Assembly: GCA_014529385.2 (NCBI GenBank)
Contig: CM043971.1
Location: 59,529,709 to 59,593,708 of the forward strand
Length of the DNA stretch: 64,000 bases
Origin: Adiantum capillus-veneris
Taxonomy: Eukaryota > Streptophyta > Polypodiopsida > Polypodiales > Pteridaceae
Direction: 5' to 3'
Shown here piece after piece: positions 54,949 to 64,000 of this stretch. The number at the start of each line of letters is the position of its first letter. The first letter of the stretch is position 1. The notes under the pieces were generated by a model. It was not told the origin of the DNA. It was given only the letters and a program-made list of their open reading frames with translations, and searched no databases. A program made the translations under genes and the position numbers.

Positions 54949-55824
54949 GGATCAAGCATGAGAGGGGGGGAGGGGTATACTCTCCCATAAAAATAAATAA
55001 TTGAGTTCTTTCTATCAAAGAGGAAAAAGAGGACACATGTCTAAATGCAATAATAAAATAATACGAGAGAGAGAGAGAGAGGTGGGTCAAGCATGAGAGG
55101 GGGGGTATACTCTCCCACACACACACACATTCTCTCATTGTGTGGAGTGCAAAATGCAAGAGTCAATCTCCTTCTCCAAGTTTGTTGAGAAGTGGAGAGC
55201 CTACACCAACACTCTTGGCTATGGAATGCAAATCCAACCAAGAGACATGCTTCAATGCTTAAGCTTGTCATCTTCTTAATCTTCATTACTATGCTATTAT
55301 GCTATGCTAAGCAAGAAGAGTGATGATAAGTGAGAAACTATTTCTTTCTCCTATGGAATGTTTCTTCTTCCTTTTCCCTACCCTCATTCCCCGCTAGCTC
55401 TCTCCACCTTCGAAGTTGTTTGAGGCCTTGGGATTGAAGCTTGGGATAGTTAATGCTTTTTGCAAAGTTTATGTTAAGCTCATGATGCATGAAGCTTTCC
55501 ATCTTCATAGCATCACCAAGGTCACAAGGAACACAAAGATTGTATTGTAACAAAGCCTCTCTTGATGGGAGAATCTATAATACAAACGCCTTTTGGAGGG
55601 GGGACTGCGGCTCGAAGTAAATCCGGACCTCAACTATTTTCATGTTCTCTAATACTCTCTCTTTTGCAAAAGTATTGTTCATGCCAAGTTAATTAAGTAC
55701 TATGTTTATGTTGCGACCATCAATTAAGTTCACCCTCTATGTTCTCAAAGTGATCTCACAAAAATGCTCACCTTAATTCTCTTAATTCTGCTATTCTCAA
55801 AGTTCATAGGCCATTTCCATTACA
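53941..55824 (+). repeat. LTR-like dispersed repeat, copy C, with internal triplication
   Basis: Aligns with copy B along its length and with copy A over its right third. Its extra length comes mainly from a tandem triplication of a 135-147 bp unit (starts 54705, 54840, 54987), each unit holding ATAAAAATAAATAATTGAGT, a GA tract and TATACTCTCCC, and from an extra copy of the CAACAGGG-ACC phrase near 54050-54190. No coding region is recognised. Confidence 0.7.
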
Positions 55825-55839
55825 ATTGGAACAAGACCA

Positions 55840-56060
55840 TGGGTGCCACAATGACAGACTTGCATGGGTGATAGATTGGGCTTTTCCACTTTTGTGGGGC
55901 GGCTTCCCTTCTAGTCAATGTTTCTTCTCATTCCCTTTAAGAAGTCATGGCTCGTCATCACGAGCATGGCGAGAATGTGTAATTTTTTGGCTTTATCAAT
56001 ATAATTTACTCACCATTGTGAGTTTTGCTTTTTTCTTTTTTTATTTAAAAAAAGGTGAAC
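55840..56060 (+). repeat. LINE-like 3' tail motif
   Basis: GGCGGCTTCCCTTCTAG, CATGGCTCGTCATCACGAGC and AATTTTTTGGCTTTATCAAT match the block at 45150-45330. The ending resembles plant L1-type LINE 3' ends. No open frame accompanies it. Confidence 0.4.
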
Positions 56061-57600
56061 TAAAGTCCTAAGTATTAAAGTAAGTTTTGACTCATTTTTA
56101 AAGGTCTTTATCTTTGAACAAGGCATTTTGTCACTGATTCCAATCTAAATTTCCTATTCTTACTTTTCCTTTTAAGTTTGGTGTAGGACCAAGTGTGAGC
56201 TTGCATTTGGTTCACAAAAGAATTTGGGAGAGTATGTGTGGAAAGATTTACACACAAAAAATCCAATTTGTTTTATAGATCTATTTTTATCCTTATACAT
56301 AGCTCATTTCAAGCCAAATCTTGTAGTAATTGATCAAATTTTTGTGATCTATACCTTTGTAGTTGGACGTTTTTTTTAGATTCTTCATTGATTTTGAGAT
56401 AGAACGTTCAAAGTGCCAATAGGTCATAGGTTAATAGCATTAGAATTTTGTAGCCTAATTATGTTTTCCTTCAAATAAAATTGTGAAGATGCCTCCCATG
56501 ATACTTCGCTATTTTTTTTAGATCTACAAATTTGTACAAGAAAGCTTTTTCCCATTTGTAGTGATTTGAGAGATATGATGATCTGATTGCAAGTTGATCT
56601 AGTTCCACTACATCTGCCATGATCATTCTTGTTCGATTCAACATCAACAACGACACGCTTTTTTTGGAGGATCAAACCAGCTCAGGTGGATCACACTCGA
56701 CATGCATACACATACAGTCTCTCACATAGGAGCATACCTTTATGTTCACTCAGAGAGCAATTCATATCCATATGTGCTTTGGTTTATGTGTGTCATATAT
56801 GGATGAGAGACTTAGTCTTTGAGTTTGTGCATAGCCATAGATTGGCTTATCGGATTGCTTCCATAGGTCTTAGAGGTGTCTTGGATGTAGGTTGCAGAGG
56901 TACAAGTTATAGGGACGGATACATGTTTCTTATGTTCAGAAGTTTCAGAGTTTTGTAGCATATTGCCTTTTGTGGTATGCGTATGAGTATTTCATTACTC
57001 TATGGTTTATGTATACTTTATGCGTGAGTAGTTTTGATTGTGTTATGCTCTTTTGAGAGCGGTTATCCCCATAAGGATTTCACTTGGATTTAGTGATCGG
57101 TTTATGCTTGCATCATCTCTATTGGCTCTTGTTTATGCATAGATGAAGCATAGATTTTACTACATCTAGCATTAATTACTCTATTCTATGTACATTGAGT
57201 GTTGCAGATACTGCTTTGTATGTTCATTGTGGAGGCTCATTAGCATCTATGGTAGTTTTAGGTCATTTGCTAAGCCTTAGGAGGGTCATGGTGAGGGCTT
57301 AGTGAGTTAGGGGACTCTTGAATATTGAAATACCTTCACTGATATAGGTTTTTGGAGTATCTTTATATGAGGTCTTGCCATAGGACATGTATATATCGGA
57401 ATAGATGCCTATTGGCACCGTGTTGGCAATCAATTTTGGTCAATGATTGATCGATCTTATATGCACATTAGTTGGAGATGCTCTTTTTTGGGTACTATCA
57501 ATGTTTTTTGATTGCTCTTGTGTTCATTTCATATTGAGATTTTGATCTAGTTAAAGAGGAAGAGAAGAAGAAACTCTACTAAATTTTTCCCTAGATGTTT
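56061..57600. other. No gene recognised; possible 5' flank or leader of the copia fossil
   Basis: AT-rich sequence with short frames only (56629-56958 is the longest plus frame). If the downstream copia fossil kept its 5' LTR it would lie here, but I found no primer site or matching LTR pair. Confidence 0.45.
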
Positions 57601-59580
57601 CCATAGTTTTAACACTTTGTAGTTATGGCTTCTAGTTTTGATGACATTTATAACATCTAGAAGTTTGATGGCAGAAGGGTACCAACTACATTGGGGTGGC
57701 ACAAAGGAAGATGCTTCACACTAAAGCTAGATCTATTATTCACTTACATCTTGCAAAGTCATTGTATTTCACTTTTTTTGGTGAAGCTACTTCTTGTGCC
57801 TTATGGGATAAGTTATGTAGCACATATAAGAGCAAGAGTGTAAATTATATTTAGTTTACTTGATGAAGAAACTATTTGAGCTTTTTATGAAACAATGTAG
57901 CACCATTTCTAGACACTTGAATGAATTCAATGTTATCTTCTGTTAGTTGATGTCACAAGAATGATGAAGAGGTTGAGTCTTTCTTCTTGTTATGCTCTCT
58001 ACTTTCCTCATGGGATACTTTCTAGATAGCCATAAGTAACTATGCACCTTAAGGAGAGCTTGGCTACAAAGATAGGTTACTCATGTAGAGAAGATTTATA
58101 AGAAATCTATTGATCTATCAAGAGTGGTGATGCTTATGTTGCATAGTCTTGCAAAGAGAGAGGTCACACTTATGATCGTGCCAACTCATAGTAAGTCTCA
58201 TGGTTCCATGTGTAATGTTGAGTGCTACTATTGCCATAACAAAACGGCATGTGAAGAAGGATTGTCGTGTTGCACAAAGAGTCAAGAAGTCTCAAGAGAC
58301 TAAGAAGTCTGACAATGATGCAAAGGGCAAGGATAAGCTTGAGAAAATCAATGGTGTGGAGTCTCTTAGGACTCATGATGTTTTTGAGACAACTCATATT
58401 TTGGCTATCTTGATTTTCACTTCAAATTTCACTATAAATACCCTTGTCACACAAGATATCAGTTATGCATAGAATTGGATGATAGATTCTAGTACGAGTT
58501 TCCATGTTACAATGCATAGAGATCGGTTTGCTTCTTAGCTAAACGGATTATATGTCAACGACATGATTATTGCTAGAAAGAACTCTCATGAAATTGCAAA
58601 TCTAAATCAAATGTTGGGTCAAACTTTTTCCATCAAGGATTTGAGGGAAAGTCACGATTTTGGTATGCATATCAAGTGTGAAACTCAAAGGGCATTGTTG
58701 AGTTGTCTCAAGAATCATCGTCTTGCATCATTTAATATGCAATGAGGGAGGGCATCTAGTACCCCAATGACGGCATACGTGAAACTTAGCAAGGATGATT
58801 CTCCTATATTGGATGCTAAGAAGACCAAGATGGCTAAGATTTTGTATTCCTCAAATATGAATAGTCTCATTTGTGCAATGGTAGCCACAAGGCCAGACAT
58901 TGCAGTTGTTGTGGAAGTGGTGAGCCATTATATGGCATCCCCTAGCAACTAACATTTTGATGCAGTGAAGTATATCCTCAGGTCCTTGAAGGTATAACAG
59001 ACAGGTGCTAACGCTATGGAAATGGTGATGCATCTGTCGCTAGATACATAGATGCAAATTATGCAGGGAATGTAGACAATAAGAGGCCTACATCTAGCTA
59101 TATTTTCATATTTGTTGGAGGACATATATCTTAAAGATCATGTCTTCAAAAATTATACATCCTCTTCCACTAAAGAGGCTGAGTATGTTGCATCATCAAG
59201 CCAGCAAAGGAAGCTTTATGGTTGGCACATTTAATAGATATCTAAACAGGGATCAGTTGATTCTATTATTGAATTGTGATAGTCAGATTGTCATTGCTTT
59301 GGTAAAGAACCATGTGTTTCACTCCAAAACAAAATACCTAGAGGTGAGAATCACTTCATGCAGGATGTGTTGGCAGACAAACAAATTGAGCTTATCATAG
59401 TTCATATTGATGACAATCCTATGGATGCTCTTACAAAGAGCCTAGCTTGAAGCATTTTTCACATTGCATAGATATGATAGGGAGCGCAGTGAAGCCACTA
59501 TCACGGTTGTACAATTTTTATACATACTTTTGTTCTTTGGCCACTTAGGGCCACATTAACCTTTAAGTGGGAGGTTTTTG
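57601..59580 (+). mobile_element. Ty1/copia fossil (plus strand)
   Basis: Gag-like start MASSFDDIYN with KFDG at about 57627-57680, then reverse-transcriptase remnants (SIKDL near 58630; NSLICAMVATRPDIAV at about 58860-58910), RNase H remnants (KTKYLEVRIT, about 59325-59355) and a polypurine tract AAGTGGGAGG at about 59564-59573. Heavily broken and compressed relative to a full copia (normally near 5 kb), so old. LTR boundaries are not resolved. Confidence 0.75.
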
Positions 59581-59779
59581 GGATAATGTCCATGTCAATC
59601 GGCCCAACATCACTAGCACCCATCTAGTGACCTTATTCTTTGGATATGGTACATGAGGGGTCATAGCTAATTCATATTGTAGTGACTCAACCAAGCAAGA
59701 ATCTTCCCCTTCTCATCTCCTTCCTCATTGTGCACATGCATGCACACACTCCTACACCGTGCATTCACGCCACTTAATC

Positions 59780-60710
59780 TAACCTACAATCGCATCAAAT
59801 CCATTAGATTTTTTGATCGAGGAGCTTTCACACTAGCTACAATCTTCTTAGAATCTAAATACATTCCCTCTAATGAGATGATATAGCCCAACAAATTTCC
59901 CCTCTTAAAAACTTTAGCACACTTATTTTTAGCTAAGACAAAATATGGTCAAAATCGATTGTTCCATCTAATCTAACTAAGAATTGTTCCATCTAATCTA
60001 ACTAAGAATCACATTAATTCCTTGAGATTTTTTGGTTGAGGAGACTTCTCAATAGCTACAATCTTCTTAGAATCTACAAACATTCTTTTTAATGAGTTCC
60101 AACAACTTTTCCCTGTTAACAACTTTAGCACACTTTGAATGGTTCAAAGACATTAACGACATCCAACCTTTTTCAAAGCATTTCCTTAGATGCTCCAAAT
60201 GCTCCATTTTCTTTTCTAAAATACAAAATAATCCATTAAAATTATCATAAACTAAAGATAAGGTTCAAATGTTTTGTAGTGTTTTGTGTAAAATGTTGGG
60301 GATCCATTCTTCATTCCAGCATGCATGACTATATAGACAAACACCCCCACGCGGTAATGGGGGAGTCTCCTCCATGTCCTCTTTTGCCGTTCATATCTAA
60401 TTATAACTTGAAATCCATCAAGAAATCTATACATCTCATGACTAGAAATATCATCCACAAGTGGTAGTGGGAAATGGATCACCAATTGTAGCTGCATCCA
60501 ACTGTTGATAGTCAACATACTTGTAGTTTCCATAATTTTTTGAGAACCACCACTATAGGATTAACCACTCTACCTAATCAATTGGTTTGATAAATCCTAC
60601 ATTGTGTACTTTATCCAATTCATCCTTAACCTACACTGCATAACTTGAGCTTATTTGACCTAACTTTGAATTTCTAGAAGGAGGTGGAAGAGTCCAAAGT
60701 ATGGCAGTAT
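59780..60710 (-). mobile_element. Ty3/gypsy fossil, reverse-transcriptase fragment (minus strand)
   Basis: The minus-strand frame 60252-60533 reads HFPLPLVDDI, EMYRFLDGFQ, GVFVYIVMHAGMKNGSPTF and FEPYL, the conserved order of Ty3/gypsy reverse transcriptases (FLDGFSGY, GVFAYRVMPFGLKNAPATF). KVHNVGFIKPID lies upstream at about 60600, and HLEHLRKCFEKG and KSPQPKNLKEL lie downstream (60030-60200). A partial duplication of the last part is seen at 59780-59960. No LTR was identified. Broken and old. Confidence 0.8.
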
Positions 60711-60950
60711 GAACGTGATTTCAACCTCTTTTAGGATCTTTGAAGAGACTTATGAATTTATAGGCCCTCATTCCCATCCACATGCCCTTCTTCCAACTCT
60801 CCCTCCCATTCTCACCCATTGTATGTTGTACGTCTTGTAGAATTGTTGTGAGATCTTAGGAGAATTTTCCATGCACTTATAAAGTGACATTCATCTTTTG
60901 GCACTTTCTTAGCCATGAGTGCAAATCCTTGCATGCTTTCTTGTTCTTTC

Positions 60951-61164
60951 TGTTGGAATTAGGGTTGCAGGGAAACACACACAGCTTGGAGAATATGAAA
61001 AAGCTCAAGACACACAATGGAGGGTGTATTTCTTAGTGCACAATGGAAAGATAAGTTATCCCTATAATGATGGGTGTATATACAATGCACGGCTAAAAAA
61101 ACCTCTTAGTGAGGGAAAAATTTCCCTGAGGGTCCTAACTGTGTTCACACACATCACTACCACA
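60951..61164 (-). repeat. Probable 3' LTR of the right-edge copia
   Basis: The plus-strand segment runs from TGTTGGAATTAGGG to CACTACCACA. Next to it, 61165-61185 gives a minus-strand CTAGGGGGTACC polypurine-like tract, and the copia RNase H frame follows at 61247. The partner LTR lies beyond the window, so the call is unverified. Confidence 0.4.
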
Positions 61165-64000
61165 TATATGGTACCCCCTAGGAGTGATGCGGTGAATGAG
61201 AGCTAGTACATAGTATATAGGGAAGTGCCATGTCCTAAGGAGATGATCAATCCACAAAGGAAAGTAATCCCAAAGCTTTACAAAAAGATTCAAGCTTCTC
61301 AGGAGGAAATGCCTTTGCCAAAAGACCTACAAGGTTGTCCTGTGTCGGCACTTTAGCCAAGCTGAACTCTCGTGTTGAGAGTCTCTCTCTGACATAGTGA
61401 GAGTGCACCTCAATGTGCATTGTACGAGCATGAAAAATTGGGCTCCTCACAACTACCAATGTGCTCTACCTGTCAGTGTGGATGATGTTGGAAATGTCCT
61501 ATCCAACACCCAAATCAATCATAAGGCATCTAAGCGATACATGCTAAATCGTAGCTATGAAGATTGCCCTATATACTCAAGTTCACAACTTGAAGGGGCC
61601 ACAATAGGTTGCTTCTTGCTCAACCATGATATGCATGAACTGCCAAGCATGAAACAAAAACCACTTGTGGACAATCATGTGTCATAACAACGAGTCCAAT
61701 ATGAGTCCAAAAAAGCATGTAAACCTGGTGACAATGGTCTCCCCTTGCAATAAAACAACCCAAAATGTAAATTTCCACTCAAGTACAACAAAAGATCCTC
61801 TTGGAAACCTGCCAATGCTTAGACCGTGGGCTGTGCATACATTTGCTAGCCTGTGAGATTGCAAACTGAATATCTGCCTCAAATTTCATACGTAAATAAG
61901 GCATCGAATGATAAAGAGTGACATCGGCAAGATCCTTAACATCATGAAGACTTAATTTCAAGTCAGTTTCCATTAGAGTAGTAATAGGTTTGCAATTCTC
62001 AAGTCCAAAGCTACATATTAATGTCTCTATGTAGCTTTTTTTACACAAGGCAATAGCCCCATCACACTACTGAAATTGTATGCCAAGTAATGATGCAAAA
62101 GACCCAAGTCTTTTATCTTGAAAGTAGCATTCAAATCGTCCTTGAATTCAGTAATGTGTGTCTCATTTGGACCAGTAATCAGTAAATCATCCACATATAG
62201 AACGGCGATGAGAAATAGAACACCCTCACATTTGACGTACAAAGTGCTTTCATGGGGACTGTTACAAAAGCCTCATTTGACCCATGAGTGTTAGCTTTCT
62301 CATACCAAGCACGAGGTGACTGCTTCAACCCATACAAAGGTTTCTTACTTTTGTAAACTTTATCTTCTTGTCCTTTCTTGACAAAACCACAAGGCTAAGT
62401 TACATAAAATTCCTCAAATATATCACCATTCAAGAAACCAATAACAATGTCTGATTGATGTACATTCCATCCAATATGAGCTATCAATGTACATAGAAAA
62501 TTCACAGTAGTCATACAACAAGTGGGAGAAAAAGTCTCTTCATAATCAATGTCTTTCTATTGTGCGTAACCTTTTGCAACAAGTCTAGCCTTGTAGCAAT
62601 CAATCTTACCCATCGACTTGTAAAACCCACTTTGTACCAATCGTCTTTTGCAAGGAGGCAAATCACATAAAGTCCATGTGTCATTTTCTAAAAGTGCATC
62701 ATATTCTAATTGCATGGCAGCCATCCAACTTTTTGAATTTTGTACTTCACCAAAAGAAAGAGGTTTCTCCTCATCACATAAACTAGAAACAGCCAAAGCA
62801 TAATAATTTGTTGCATAAGATGCATGGCAAGAACCTGAACGAGTATGACTAGACATAGGTGCATCCAATTTATTGTCATGTAAAGTATGCACTACCTATT
62901 TTGACATACCTCTAGCCTCCTCATTCTCAGGCCTTTCCACATTAAGTACATTATGTACATTTGCATCAGTAATAGGCTGACCTATAACATTTTTAGAAAC
63001 CCTCATAGGTTGTAACTTGTACATTTTCCTCATTGGAATTTAAATTCAAGTTTTCACCATTAAAAAGAGGCAATAAATTTCCATAAATGTCCTATGAGCT
63101 TACATTATTGTCTCTAGACATGATAACAAAGGCTCAACAGAATCTTCTACAAACTCAAGATCTCATGAAACCAAGATAAATTTTGTTTGTAGATGGTATA
63201 ACATGTATCCTTTGCTTTCAGTACTTTAACCAACAACAATGCCTTTAAAACCCTTATCATCCAATTTCTTGCACTGCATTTGTGGCACCAAAGCATAAGC
63301 ATAACAATAGATGGATTTTTATCATGCCATGCCTCATAAGTAGTCATAGACTGCAAGGCTTTGGTAGGACACATGTTAAGTACATAAGTAGCACACATGA
63401 TAGTCTCAAGCCAAAAATAATGTGCAAAAACTTGACTCTTGACCATATATCGTGCCACCTCCGTAAGTGACCTATTTTTTCTTTCAGCAATACCATTTTG
63501 TTGTTGTTTATATGAAAATGTACATTGGTGTTTTATCCTATGATTAGCCAAAAATGCATTAAACTCATGAGACATATACTCCCCCCTCAATCTAATCAGA
63601 GGGTACCCATAGTACATTTAGAGACATTTTCAACCATAGCTAGAAATTTCTTGAAGCACGTGAACACTTTGGACTTAGCTTTAAGTGGATACACCCATGC
63701 ATGCCTAGAGTAATCATCAATGAAAGTCACAAAGTATAGGTAGTTACCTAAGGATAGACGTTGCATAGGCCCACAAACATCGCTATACACAAGTTACAAC
63801 ATGTATGTATCCCTTATTGAACCATCCTTTGGAAACTTTGACGATGTATCTTACCCAAAATCCAGCTTTCACAAACATGCTTAAAAGGTGCTTCAATAGG
63901 CAACAAAGAAGCAACCATATCAAATTTTTGCAAACGTAGCAAACTGGAAAAATTCAGATGCCCAAAACATATATTCCAAAGTTTTTCATTTGAACGGCCT
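61165..64000 (-). mobile_element. Ty1/copia fossil running off the right edge (minus strand)
   Basis: Reading down the minus strand from the right edge there is the GAG-pre-integrase segment (about 63830-64000, with CFGHLNFSSLLRLQ), integrase (63147-63790; DVCGPMQ, FVTFIDDYSRHAWVYPLK, QQNGIAERKNRSLTEVARYM), linker (62557-62892), reverse transcriptase with YVDDLLITG (62027-62242), and RNase H C-terminus (61247-61459). The order is typical of copia. Several breaks are present. Gag and the 5' LTR must lie to the right of the window. Confidence 0.88.

Overview
The window looks like nuclear DNA of a land plant with a large, repeat-packed genome. A fern or another seed-free plant would fit, but the sequence does not prove the lineage. 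The plant assignment rests on Ty1/copia and Ty3/gypsy elements primed by initiator-Met tRNA, a CACTA transposon with Tnp2/DUF4218/DUF4216 coding, and fragments of plant gene families: an ARK-type (armadillo-repeat) kinesin, a GH28 polygalacturonase and a calmodulin-like EF-hand protein. Long (CT)n, (GA)n and (AT)n tracts occur throughout. I see no rRNA, tRNA, CRISPR or bacterial-type genes.

From about 8.6 to 44 kb the window is one stack of nested elements. The outermost layer is a minus-strand Ty1/copia fossil in three pieces (8588-10331, 33605-34062, 42826-43754). Two elements sit in it. One is a minus-strand LTR element, 10332-33604, with 221- and 200-bp LTRs, a 5-bp target duplication (GAGTC), a primer site and a polypurine tract. 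The other is an 8.8-kb CACTA transposon, 34063-42825. The LTR element's own internal DNA holds arrays of a 75-bp unit built round a perfect 28-bp palindrome. Those arrays were split by a younger 5.5-kb LTR element (13638-19144; target duplication TTAAG) and by an 8,252-bp DNA transposon (20880-29131; target duplication AAGGAAGC). A 735-bp relative of that transposon (38716-39450; target duplication CTTGATGG) lies inside the tnp2 gene of the CACTA element.

The two related DNA transposons are the best candidate for something undescribed. They share the 14-bp terminal inverted repeat CCCGGGGGATTCAC, 8-bp target duplications, alignable subterminal regions with C6/G6 blocks, and a long G (or C) homopolymer about 130-155 bp in from the same end. 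The 8.25-kb copy has no recognisable transposase. It carries genomic fragments, introns retained, of an ARK kinesin motor and the first exon of a GH28 polygalacturonase, both on the minus strand and both disabled.

From 44 to 64 kb the window holds a second LTR element with a microsatellite in its LTR (about 46.7-50.3 kb), two large copies of an LTR-like dispersed repeat (a third lies at 3.1-3.8 kb), one plausible intact host gene (a four-EF-hand calmodulin-like protein at 50960-51733, minus), then copia (+), Ty3/gypsy (-) and copia (-) fossils up to the right edge. The first 8 kb contain no gene I can support.
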